A stretch of DNA of 58,413 nucleotides from Enterococcus thailandicus (GTDB lineage: Bacteria > Bacillota > Bacilli > Lactobacillales > Enterococcaceae): positions 1 through 58,413 of the forward strand of contig NZ_JXLE01000016.1 in assembly GCF_001886265.1 (NCBI RefSeq), in the 5' to 3' direction. A program made the position numbers and the translations under genes. This document shows, in pieces, positions 36,138 to 46,066 of the stretch (its first letter is position 1; every line of letters begins with the position of its first letter). Under the pieces are notes generated by a model. That model was not told where the DNA came from, made no database searches, and saw only the letters and a list, made by a program, of their open reading frames with translations.

Positions 36138-36188
36138 AGGACTGTAAGTTACTAAGAAATTGTTTGGTGACTTGCAGTCCTTTTTTTG
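36138..36188 (+). terminator. terminator of the pycA-ylbG group
   Basis: A long stem, GGACTGTAAGTTACT with GGTGACTTGCAGTCC, followed by a T run. Confidence 0.85.
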
Positions 36189-36197
36189 TCAGGTTTT

Positions 36198-36205
36198 GGT
36201 ATACT
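36198..36205 (+). promoter_or_regulatory. extended -10 promoter of rsmD
   Basis: TGGTATACT is an extended -10 about 30 nt before the rsmD start and just after the previous terminator. Confidence 0.5.
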
Positions 36206-36234
36206 AGTAAAAGCGAGAAACAAGGAGTGAGCAT

Positions 36235-38316
<2,082 letters not shown>

Positions 38317-38327
38317 TTTAAACACTA

Positions 38328-38378
38328 GACGAAAAGTTCGGACAACTTGTTCCGGATTTTTCGTTTATTTTTTTGAAA
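38328..38378 (+). terminator. terminator before comEA
   Basis: GACGAAAAGTTCGG pairs with CCGGATTTTTCGTT, followed by a T-rich run. Confidence 0.65.
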
Positions 38379-38519
38379 AACAAATGCATTAAGAGCGATG
38401 AGATTGTCAAAAAATTGCGAAATAAAAAAATAAAATCTCATTTCGACGTAATTAATTGTGAATGGGGAAGTACCAAATAACAAAATGGGAACAAAAAAGT
38501 GGAGAGGAGCGATTTCCAA

Positions 38520-39188
38520 ATGTTGGCAAAAGTAGTTGCATCGTTGAAAGCACAATTAGCCCAGATCTATCATAAATTTGTCGAATTCCCTAAACTTGTG
38601 GTCAGTCTTTTTTTAGGATTAATATTACTTTGTCTGGGTGGAGGGATCTATTTTTTTCAAATAAATACAATGAAAAAACTTCCAGCGGCAACGATAGACC
38701 AAACAATTTTAACGACCGAGACGACAGCCAAAGAGCAGAGGAGTAGCGCAGTCGAAGAAATATATGTGGATATCAAAGGAAGTGTTAAGTATCCTGGTGT
38801 TTATTCTGTGACGCAAAGCCAACGTATAAAAGATTTGCTAACTAAAGCTGGTGGATTGACCGAAGACGCAGATGCGAGTCAACTTAATTTTGCTGCGAAG
38901 CTGGTTGACCAACAATTGATTTATGTTCCGAAAATCGGAGAGATTCGTTCACATCCGCCACAGAGTCAAACATCAACAGCCACAGAGTCAAAAATCAATA
39001 TCAATACGGCAGATATTTCGGAATTGCAAGAATTATCAGGGATCGGGGCAAAGAAGGCGCAAGACATTATCAACTATCGTGAAGAGAATGGGCACTTTAA
39101 ATCAGTAGAAGAACTACAGGAAATATCGGGAATCGGGGAAAAGACGGTTGAAAAACTAAAAAACTTAGTTACAATAACAATAGACTAA
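38520..39188 (+). CDS. comEA: competence DNA-binding protein ComEA
   Basis: 222 residues. One membrane helix (about 27-45), a SLBB domain (about 85-140, VDIKGSVKYPGVYSV) and a C-terminal helix-hairpin-helix pair (KININTADISELQELSGIG, ISGIGEKTVEKLK). It binds incoming double-stranded DNA outside the membrane and hands it to ComEC. ATG 38520 follows GGAGAGGAG; the longer frame from 38499 begins within that site. Confidence 0.92.
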   Translation: MLAKVVASLKAQLAQIYHKFVEFPKLVVSLFLGLILLCLGGGIYFFQINTMKKLPAATIDQTILTTETTAKEQRSSAVEEIYVDIKGSVKYPGVYSVTQSQRIKDLLTKAGGLTEDADASQLNFAAKLVDQQLIYVPKIGEIRSHPPQSQTSTATESKININTADISELQELSGIGAKKAQDIINYREENGHFKSVEELQEISGIGEKTVEKLKNLVTITID

Positions 39189-39206
39189 CTCACAGAGGTG
39201 AAGAAA

Positions 39207-39689
39207 ATGAGCAATGATCGAATTCCTTGGGACCAGTATTTTATGGCCCAATCTGTATTATTATCTTTACGTAGTACGTGTACACGATTAGAAGTCGGAG
39301 CGACTTTGGTTAGAGAAAAACGCATCATTGCTGGTGGATACAACGGCGCTGTAAGTGGCGATGTTCACTGTATTGATGAAGGATGTTACATTGTCGACGG
39401 TCATTGTCTGCGAACAATTCATGCGGAGATGAATGCTTTACTTCAATGTGCAAAGCTAGGAATCCCCACAGAAGGTTCAGAGATTTACGTGACCCATTTC
39501 CCATGTTTGGCTTGTACGAAAGCATTATTACAAGCTGGTATTACTAAAATCAATTATCTACATGATTATCGAAATGATGCTTATGCACTTTCGTTGATTG
39601 ATCAAATGGGTGCATCAATCCATCAAGTATCACTAGATTCAGCCTACTTCTCTAAACTACAAAGAGAGCTATCTGGTGAACACGTTTAG
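39207..39689 (+). CDS. comEB: ComEB, dCMP deaminase family
   Basis: 160 residues. Zinc motifs are HAEMNA and PCLAC, plus a cysteine-rich insert with CIDEGCYIVDGHC typical of dCMP deaminases. It converts dCMP to dUMP; its part in competence is unclear even in Bacillus. ATG 39207 follows GAGGTGAAG, 18 nt after comEA. It overlaps comEC by 14 nt. Confidence 0.9.
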   Translation: MSNDRIPWDQYFMAQSVLLSLRSTCTRLEVGATLVREKRIIAGGYNGAVSGDVHCIDEGCYIVDGHCLRTIHAEMNALLQCAKLGIPTEGSEIYVTHFPCLACTKALLQAGITKINYLHDYRNDAYALSLIDQMGASIHQVSLDSAYFSKLQRELSGEHV

Positions 39690-41976
39690 TTTAAAACTTT
39701 GTCTTGTCCAAAATCGCTTGATTTTTCCTGCGTTGATTTCTGGCTTGATTAGTTTAAGTTATTATACAGAAAGCTGGCAATATCGTTTGATTTTTGCCAG
39801 CCTTTTTTTCTGGATTTGTTTAAAAGAAGATCGTTCGATTTTGTTTTTAAGCTTAGTTGGTGGCGCTCTGGTATTTTCATCTTGTTTATTTTTAGAAAAA
39901 CCAGCGATTCAACCAAAGGTGTCAACTTCCAGTAGCTTCATGATTAACACTGATACAATGCGTGAATCAGGTGATTTTATTACATTGATTGGAACACTGA
40001 TAGATGAAAAACAGCAAAAAATTCAGTTGAGTTATCGAGTCCAGTCTGAAGAGGAACTGATTCAAATTAAAAATCTTCGAGGAACAGCTTTTATTTTATG
40101 GGCAAGCGGTGAGTTCGAAGAGCCTGAACGAGCGCGAAATCCTTATAATTTTGACCAAACCGCCTATTTTAAGAGCCAACGAATAATGGGGAAATTTACA
40201 ATTCAAAAAGTAAAAAAAATTCAAGAGCATCATACTTGGCGTAATTTTTTACAACGAAAAAGAGCTGCTGGAATCATGCACGTCAAAAAACATTTACCAG
40301 ATAAAGTAGGGGTGTATGTCAACGCTTTACTATTTGGTTACAAAGATGCGACTTTCACTGACTCCCAAGAAGTGTACCAAGAAACGGGCTTGCTTCATTT
40401 ATTCAGTTTGTCGGGACTACATATCCAGGTCTACTTAGGTTGGATCTATTATGTTTTTAGACGACTGGGAGGGACAGTGCAAGAAAATACTGGTTTCTTG
40501 CTGATTATCACACTATGTTATGTTGTACTATCCGGGGGATCTGTGTCTATTTTACGTGCGAGCTTCTTGTTTTTACTTCGTCTAGTAGGGAAGTGTTTTA
40601 AGTTACGATTATCTGCAATGGATCGTTTCGCAGTTGTTATGTGGCTATTGTTGTTGCTGGAACCTTTGACACTTTATCAAACTGGAGGTCAATTAAGTCT
40701 TTGGTTTAGTTTTTTGTTTATTATTTTGCCGTTATCGGAAAGAAGGCAAGGCATATTTCAATATTTTATGAAGTTGGCTATCTTTAGCATAGTCATGATG
40801 CCATTAATCATTTGGCATTTTTTTCAATGGCCAATTTTTGGGATGTTCTTGACACTACTCTTTTTACCGTTATTTGAATACTTATTGTTGCCGCTTGTAG
40901 TTAGTATTTTCTTTTTACATAATTATCTACCAAGTAGTCTTTTATTTGCTTTAAATGAAGGACTAGGCTATTTGGAGCAATTGACGAAGCAACTGACATT
41001 TGGCAATTTGATCGTTGGGCGCCCAGATAGTTTACTCTTTTTGTTAACTATGGTATATCTGTTATCTCTTCACACTATTTCTTTTCGAAAAAATGATTTG
41101 TTTAAACGGATGATCCTTTCTTTTTTTGTTCCGTTCATTTTGTGTCATGGAACAAAGTTTGATTTGACAACCTCAGTTACTTTTATTGATGTTGGCCAAG
41201 GAGATAGCATTCTTTTAAAGGCACCTAATGGACGAGAAAACGTTTTGATCGATACAGGTGGTAAGTTATCCTTTAATAAAGAAAAGTGGAGAGAACGTCC
41301 AAAACGAGCATACTCTGATTATAATCTCGTTCCGTTTTTAAAAGGACAAGGAATCAGAACAATTCATCGATTGATTTTGACCCATGATGATACAGATCAT
41401 GTAGGTGAACTTGCTAATTTAGCAAAACATTTTATCATTGAAACTATTTTTATCGGTAAAGGGTCTGGGAAAACGAAAGAGGTCAAGAACCAGCTGAATC
41501 AACTAAAGAAACAAGGGACAATTGTTCAAGAAATAGGTGCGGGGCAAGAAATCACTGGTTATTTTGGACTGCGCGTATTGGCACCTTTGAGTCAAGGAAA
41601 GGGGGAAAATGAGGACTCTGTTGTTCTTTTAGCAGAAGTCAACCAACGAAAATTTTTATTTTTGGGAGATTTAGACCAAACAACAGAGGAAAAAATAGCG
41701 AAGCGATACCCTCTGTTAAGAGCGGATATTGTCAAGTTAGGACACCATGGAAGCAGAAGTTCAACCAGCCCTTTATTGATGTCACAACTTCAAGCAAAAT
41801 TAGCAATTATTTCCTGTGGAGCAAATAATTTATATGGTCACCCACATCAAGAAGTGTTAACTAGTTTAACGAAACAACACATTGCCTACCGTAGAACAGA
41901 TGAGGAAGGAATGATTCGTTTTCTTTGGAAACCATTTGATGTAGCAGAGGAAATTCAAACGATGGAAGGCTGGTAA
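39676..41976 (+). CDS. comEC: competence DNA channel ComEC
   Basis: 766 residues, complete. N-terminal membrane and OB-like region, the competence domain (about 220-470, LLHLFSLSGLHIQVYLGW), and a C-terminal metallo-beta-lactamase domain with DVGQGDS and THDDTDHVGE. It transports one DNA strand across the membrane. It starts at GTG 39676 inside comEB and is intact, although natural competence is rarely shown in enterococci. Confidence 0.92.
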   Translation: MNTFSLKLCLVQNRLIFPALISGLISLSYYTESWQYRLIFASLFFWICLKEDRSILFLSLVGGALVFSSCLFLEKPAIQPKVSTSSSFMINTDTMRESGDFITLIGTLIDEKQQKIQLSYRVQSEEELIQIKNLRGTAFILWASGEFEEPERARNPYNFDQTAYFKSQRIMGKFTIQKVKKIQEHHTWRNFLQRKRAAGIMHVKKHLPDKVGVYVNALLFGYKDATFTDSQEVYQETGLLHLFSLSGLHIQVYLGWIYYVFRRLGGTVQENTGFLLIITLCYVVLSGGSVSILRASFLFLLRLVGKCFKLRLSAMDRFAVVMWLLLLLEPLTLYQTGGQLSLWFSFLFIILPLSERRQGIFQYFMKLAIFSIVMMPLIIWHFFQWPIFGMFLTLLFLPLFEYLLLPLVVSIFFLHNYLPSSLLFALNEGLGYLEQLTKQLTFGNLIVGRPDSLLFLLTMVYLLSLHTISFRKNDLFKRMILSFFVPFILCHGTKFDLTTSVTFIDVGQGDSILLKAPNGRENVLIDTGGKLSFNKEKWRERPKRAYSDYNLVPFLKGQGIRTIHRLILTHDDTDHVGELANLAKHFIIETIFIGKGSGKTKEVKNQLNQLKKQGTIVQEIGAGQEITGYFGLRVLAPLSQGKGENEDSVVLLAEVNQRKFLFLGDLDQTTEEKIAKRYPLLRADIVKLGHHGSRSSTSPLLMSQLQAKLAIISCGANNLYGHPHQEVLTSLTKQHIAYRRTDEEGMIRFLWKPFDVAEEIQTMEGW

Positions 41977-42004
41977 TTCAATTCTTGAAATGGTAGGATA
42001 AGTT

Positions 42005-43054
42005 TTGAAAGTGGTGAATAATTTGAGCGTGCAAGCAGACTTACAAAAAATTCGCAAAGAAAAATTACAACCTTGTTACTTAGTTTTAGGAACTGAAAAA
42101 TTTTTACAAGATCAAGTGCGAGAAGAAATTTTGAAAAAAATACAAGTTGATAGTAAAGATGACTTAAACTTTTTGAGTTTTGATATGGAAAATGCTAGTT
42201 TGGACGAAGTAGTCGCAGAGGCGGAAACTCTTCCATTTTTTGGAGAGCAACGATTAGTATTCGTAGAAAATCCTTATTTTTTAACTGGTGAGAAAGTTAA
42301 TAATGGGATTGAGCAAAATACCGATTTATTAGTCGATTATTTAAAAGCACCATTAGAGTCCACCGTGTTGGTTTTCTTTGCACCGTATGAGAAGCTAGAT
42401 GAACGAAAAAAAGTAACAAAGCAGTTAAAAAAGACAGCAATCACAATTGATGTTAAGCAACTAAATGAAAAAGAAGTCCGTCAATATTTGATGAACACGC
42501 TAAATAACTCAGAAATTGAGATGGATCGTTACGCAATCGATTTATTTTTACGATTAACGGATCTAGATTTATCAAAATTGATGCGAGAACTTCAAAAATT
42601 AATGCTTTTTGCACAAGACCAAAAGAAAATCACGACCAAAGAAGTGGAACAGCTTGTGCCTAAAACGCTGGAGCATAATCTTTTCGATATGACACAATAT
42701 GTGTTAACTGGGAATACAGAACAGGCATTGCGACTATATGAAGATTTAGTCTTGCAAGGAGAAGAAACAATCAAAATCAATGCCATTTTATTGGCACAAT
42801 TGCGCTTATTACTACAAACAAAATTTTTAATTAAAATTGGCTACCAGCAAGCAAATATTGCAGAAACATTAAAGGTCCATCCTTACCGGGTCAAGTTAGC
42901 GATGCAAGAAGTTCGTCGTTTTGACGAAGGATTATTGATACGACTATTTGATCGATTGGTGGAGTTGGATTACCAAATCAAAACAGGGCAAATTGATAAA
43001 GAATTAAGTTTCCAACTATTTGTTTTGCAAGCTGGACAATTAGTTAGGAAGTAG
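42005..43054 (+). CDS. holA: DNA polymerase III delta subunit
   Basis: 349 residues, normal for HolA. The N-terminal segment KLQPCYLVLGTEKFLQDQVREEI begins an AAA+-like clamp-loader domain, followed by FFGEQRLVFVENPYFLT and the helical collar. It opens the beta clamp. It starts at TTG 42005 after GGTAGGAT (5 nt), but TTG 42023 with GTGGTGAA is nearly as good. It lies between comEC and the convergent rpsT, its usual place. Confidence 0.92.
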   Translation: MKVVNNLSVQADLQKIRKEKLQPCYLVLGTEKFLQDQVREEILKKIQVDSKDDLNFLSFDMENASLDEVVAEAETLPFFGEQRLVFVENPYFLTGEKVNNGIEQNTDLLVDYLKAPLESTVLVFFAPYEKLDERKKVTKQLKKTAITIDVKQLNEKEVRQYLMNTLNNSEIEMDRYAIDLFLRLTDLDLSKLMRELQKLMLFAQDQKKITTKEVEQLVPKTLEHNLFDMTQYVLTGNTEQALRLYEDLVLQGEETIKINAILLAQLRLLLQTKFLIKIGYQQANIAETLKVHPYRVKLAMQEVRRFDEGLLIRLFDRLVELDYQIKTGQIDKELSFQLFVLQAGQLVRK

Positions 43055-43193
43055 ACAAAAACATAACTGAACATAGAATTCGTGACATAAGATTCGAGAA
43101 AAAAAGTGTATGAAACAATACGTAGTCATTTTTGTTTGGCGCGCTGATTTTGCTTAAATTTATAGACGTGTGTTTAATAAGTCAAAGAAAACA

Positions 43194-43249
43194 ATCAAAC
43201 AGGGGGTTAGGACAAAACATATTGGTTTTGTCCTAACCCCCTGTTTGAT
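43194..43249. repeat. 25-bp perfect hairpin, minimal intergenic repeat
   Basis: The left arm (43194-43218) and right arm (43225-43249) are perfect reverse complements around the loop ATATTG. The inner arms GGACAAAAC and GTTTTGTCC match the ends of the repeats at 53251 and 56385, so this may be a deletion form of that family. It lacks a strong T tract, sits between convergent holA and rpsT, and may stop both transcripts. Confidence 0.8.
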
Positions 43250-43261
43250 AATCAGCAAATA

Positions 43262-43286
43262 AAAAAATCGGCATCAGCCGATTCTT
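43262..43286 (-). terminator. rpsT terminator
   Basis: On the minus strand, GAATCGGC and GCCGATT enclose a TGAT loop, followed by a T run. It begins a few nt after the rpsT stop. Confidence 0.85.
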
Positions 43287-43289
43287 TTA

Positions 43290-43544
43290 TTATTTAGCAA
43301 TTTTTTTGCTTAAACGAGATTTGTCGCGGTTAGCTTTGTTTTTGTGGATTAGACCTTTTGACTCAGCCATGTCGATTGCTTTAACAGCTTCTTTATATAA
43401 CGCATCTACGTTTTCAGCACCTGAAGCAACAGCGTCTTCAAATTTCTTGACAGCAGTACGCATAGCGCTTGTTTGAGATGAATTCTTTACATTAGCGTTT
43501 TCGCTTGTGCGAACGCGTTTAATTGCAGATTCAATGTTTGGCAT
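43290..43544 (-). CDS. rpsT: 30S ribosomal protein S20
   Basis: 84 residues. [20 protein letters not shown] and the basic end [16 protein letters not shown] are typical. It binds 16S rRNA at an early step of assembly. ATG 43544 follows GGAGGTG; the three extra codons upstream lie in that site. It has a strong promoter and a 54-nt leader containing a small hairpin (TTATGCG with CGCGTAA). Confidence 0.96.
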   Translation of the reverse strand: MPNIESAIKRVRTSENANVKNSSQTSAMRTAVKKFEDAVASGAENVDALYKEAVKAIDMAESKGLIHKNKANRDKSRLSKKIAK

Positions 43545-43604
43545 TAGTTTCACCTCCGATAATTTAAGTTCTTACGCGAGTTACCGCATAATTCAACATT
43601 CATT

Positions 43605-43633
43605 ATTATACCTAAAGGAAGCTAGCTTTGCAA
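43605..43633 (-). promoter_or_regulatory. rpsT promoter
   Basis: On the minus strand, TTGCAA (43628-43633), 17 nt, TATAAT (43605-43610). It gives a leader of about 54 nt before the rpsT ATG. Confidence 0.75.
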
Positions 43634-43744
43634 TATGAACATGACAAGTTTTTTTCCTTAACAGTAAAAGAACGCAATTTTTTTGGTTGTTTATCAATAA
43701 ATGAATAAAATAAAGCACCTGACAGTGAGCTAGGGAAGTAGGCA

Positions 43745-43836
43745 ACAAAAAAACGCTATTGTGGGAGACAATAGCGTTAACCAAACTAGATTAGATCTAT
43801 AGTTTAAAACAAAATTTGAATGGGAATGTTTGGTAC
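43745..43836 (-). ncRNA. candidate small RNA between rpsT and a small unknown gene
   Basis: A strong minus-strand promoter TTGCAA (43865-43870), 16 nt, TATAAT (43843-43848) predicts a start near 43836. A perfect 11-bp terminator stem AACGCTATTGT/ACAATAGCGTT with seven T ends it about 92 nt later. The only frame inside is 13 codons without a ribosome site. No further gene is seen in the 43554-43966 gap. The family is unknown to me. Confidence 0.6.
43746..43778 (-). terminator. terminator of the candidate small RNA
   Basis: Perfect 11-bp stem with loop CTCCC and T run on the minus strand. It may also end transcripts from the 43967-44236 gene. Confidence 0.9.
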
Positions 43837-43966
43837 ATGGATATTATATAACAAGTGCTACCGTTTGCAAAGTATTTTTTGAAAAGGGATTACATTCTTG
43901 ATTTAATAAATGTTTATGATTGAAATCATTAGTTATTTTATAACTTTGAAAATATCATGAAAACAG

Positions 43967-44236
43967 TTACTCAGGCGTGCCGACGATTTTGATATATTCA
44001 TCAATATTTTTGATGATCATCTTTTTGATAACTAATTGATTTCTACGGTTCCATTTTCCTGAAACTTCTAGGACATACTTGTTCAATGGTAAGCGTAAAA
44101 TATATTTAGCTAAATAACGATCTTTTAACAAGCCGTTAATTACGCGATCTTCAAGCTGAAGATTGATGCCAGTTAGCATCATAGGTTGTTCTTGTAGTAC
44201 ATAAGTATCTATTAAAAGACCTTCAAAGGTTTCCAT
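43967..44236 (-). CDS. uncharacterised small protein
   Basis: 89 residues, not recognised. It begins METFEGLLIDTYVLQEQPMM. The later stretch YVLEVSGKWNRRNQLVIKKM has the alternation of an OB-like barrel, but this is a guess. No signal or membrane helix. I chose the ATG at 44236 because AGAAAGGAAG precedes it; the longer frame to 44296 has no site. It is a single gene between the small RNA and a small membrane protein gene. Confidence 0.55.
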   Translation of the reverse strand: METFEGLLIDTYVLQEQPMMLTGINLQLEDRVINGLLKDRYLAKYILRLPLNKYVLEVSGKWNRRNQLVIKKMIIKNIDEYIKIVGTPE

Positions 44237-44325
44237 GAGCGTCTTCCTTTCTATTAATTGTAACAATCTGACATCATTTTCTGATGTTCTTAACATTTAG
44301 TATAGCAAAAAAAGTGCATTTGAGC

Positions 44326-44378
44326 CAAAAAAGAAAAGAGTTGTCACCAGAAGTCTTTCGGCTAGGCAGCAACTCTTA
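44326..44378 (-). terminator. terminator after the 42-residue membrane protein gene
   Basis: AAGAGTTG and CAACTCTT stem on the minus strand followed by TTCTTTTTT. Confidence 0.65.
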
Positions 44379-44415
44379 AACGAACAAAAGATTGAGAAAA
44401 ATCAATCGTTGTGAT

Positions 44416-44544
44416 TTAAAATTTAAATTGGAAAACATTTTGGATCAAGTCAGGAAAGAGAACATATGCTAAGCCTAAAATCAATAGAATAGCCAAGACA
44501 AACCAGCCAATAGTACCAAAGAAATATTTTATTTTTTCTAACAT
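44416..44544 (-). CDS. 42-residue single-helix membrane protein
   Basis: MLEKIKYFFGTIGWFVLAIL begins a protein with one hydrophobic helix and the end FPDLIQNVFQFKF. GGGAGGTG lies 8 nt before the ATG, and a terminator follows. The perfect site, the length and the own terminator make it credible. I do not recognise the family. Confidence 0.65.
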   Translation of the reverse strand: MLEKIKYFFGTIGWFVLAILLILGLAYVLFPDLIQNVFQFKF

Positions 44545-44685
44545 TGCATTCACCTCCCTATCAGTATACCATGGATTTTGCATAATCATTTATTAAGAAA
44601 CAGCAAAATATCAATGTTCTTGTTGAAAACTAAGGTGCATTACACGAAAATATTCGTTACAATATGAGAGAAAAGGAGTGGTTTG

Positions 44686-45333
44686 ATGTTTATTTGGTTT
44701 GTTCGTTTGTTGACAGCCGCTGTCATGGTTGTCACATTCATCCCAGATACTCCATTAGTTTTTTTACCAGTTAACACGTTTCTTGCGTATCTTCCTATAG
44801 AATTATCCTACCAGATTTTGCGAAATAAGACCAAAAAGAGTAGTAATGTATTGTTACCAATCTGGTTACTCTTTTTTCCTAATATCCCTTACTTATTAAC
44901 TGACTTTGTTCACGTAAAGAGACTGCACATTTATGCGCCAGCCGAGTTAGCTGGGATACCAGATGTTAGACACTGGACGCTGTTCGTGATTTTAGCGTTA
45001 TTGGTTTTTACGTATGTTTTATTAGGATTTACTTTAGCTGAAAAAATCATTGAAACGTTCCCGCTATTTGGGCAAACGAGAGCATTGAAAAATTGTTCAT
45101 TGATGATTTTTTCATTTTTATCTTCGCTTGGAGTGTATGTAGGAAGATTTCCACCGAGGATTCATTCAATTTATTTGTTCAAAGAACCTTTGAGGGTCAT
45201 TCAAATTGTCTTTTTTGAATGGAGCTTTGAAAAATTATTGATTATTTTGTTATTTACTGTTTTTCATCTTTGGTTATTTTTTATGTTTTGGCTTATAAAA
45301 AAAGTTGTCATGGAAGCAGAAGGTGTCAAATAA
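44686..45333 (+). CDS. DUF1361 membrane protein
   Basis: 215 residues with about six membrane helices. The DUF1361 core is seen in LPIWLLFFPNIPYLLTDFVH and YVGRFPPRIHSI. Function unknown. AAGGAG precedes ATG 44686 by 7 nt. It is a single gene, convergent with a DUF441 gene, and the two share a terminator. Confidence 0.8.
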   Translation: MFIWFVRLLTAAVMVVTFIPDTPLVFLPVNTFLAYLPIELSYQILRNKTKKSSNVLLPIWLLFFPNIPYLLTDFVHVKRLHIYAPAELAGIPDVRHWTLFVILALLVFTYVLLGFTLAEKIIETFPLFGQTRALKNCSLMIFSFLSSLGVYVGRFPPRIHSIYLFKEPLRVIQIVFFEWSFEKLLIILLFTVFHLWLFFMFWLIKKVVMEAEGVK

Positions 45334-45337
45334 ATAG

Positions 45338-45414
45338 AAAAAAAGCTTATCTTAGTGTGACTCAATCGTCGAGATTACGACTTGTTTTGGGCACACCAAA
45401 GATAAGCTTTTTTA
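45338..45414. terminator. bidirectional terminator
   Basis: AAAAAGCTTATCTT-GTGTG pairs with CACACC-AAGATAAGCTTTTT around a loop of about 30 nt. T tracts on both strands serve the convergent DUF1361 and DUF441 genes. Confidence 0.85.
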
Positions 45415-45867
45415 TTTTCCGATTGAAATGAGTTGTAAGATACAATAGGCGATGCCAGATGCAATAACAGGCCCAGCAGCAATTCCTTTTAGGAAAACAA
45501 CTCCAAGAATTGTTCCAAAAACTAAAGCTACAGTAATCTGAGGATCAGAAGCAATCAGACCAACTCCCTTTGAAGAAAGGACCGCAACCAAACCACCACA
45601 AAAAATAGCAACCCAGCCCATTGGTGATTTAAAAGCTTCTAACAAGTCTTTTAAACCAATTTCGCCCGTAGCGATCGGAATCAAAATTGTTGCAGTAATG
45701 ATGGTAACTCCGATATTGATCCCTTTTCCTTGAAGCCAAGGATAGATATTTTTTGAAAGGGGAATCAATTTAAGTAAGAGTACAAAACCTGTCGCAATCA
45801 GTAAGCTTTGGTTTTTTGCAATAAATGCAATCAATAAAATAAGACCAAGAAATAACCAGCTTTCCAT
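45412..45867 (-). CDS. DUF441 membrane protein (UPF0756, YeaL-like)
   Basis: 151 residues, four or more hydrophobic helices. [20 protein letters not shown] and [20 protein letters not shown] are typical of UPF0756. Function unknown. An AGGAGG site precedes the ATG. It stands alone. Confidence 0.85.
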   Translation of the reverse strand: MESWLFLGLILLIAFIAKNQSLLIATGFVLLLKLIPLSKNIYPWLQGKGINIGVTIITATILIPIATGEIGLKDLLEAFKSPMGWVAIFCGGLVAVLSSKGVGLIASDPQITVALVFGTILGVVFLKGIAAGPVIASGIAYCILQLISIGK

Positions 45868-45978
45868 TAAGAGACCTCCTTTATTTAGAAGTTAATCATA
45901 CCATTTCAATTATCCAAACAAAAGTGGAGATGTGGTGAAGCAATGAGAGAATAGAAAAAAGTTCGTGGATTGAAACAC

Positions 45979-46062
45979 AAAAAGGCTGTGAGGCTCGTTC
46001 GTGCTTTAAATAATCAGAAAAAAATTATTTCTTAAAGGCAAACGGGGGTTCACAACCTTTTT
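45979..46062. terminator. terminator after the metal ATPase gene
   Basis: Arms AAAAAGGCTGTGA and TCACAACCTTTTT enclose a loop of about 57 nt with T runs on both sides. It ends the minus-strand ATPase gene. Confidence 0.65.
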
Positions 46063-46066
46063 AATT

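Noticed and set aside
43593-43784. 63-codon minus-strand frame
   Set aside because: It starts inside the terminator of the small RNA candidate, has no ribosome site and runs through the rpsT promoter.
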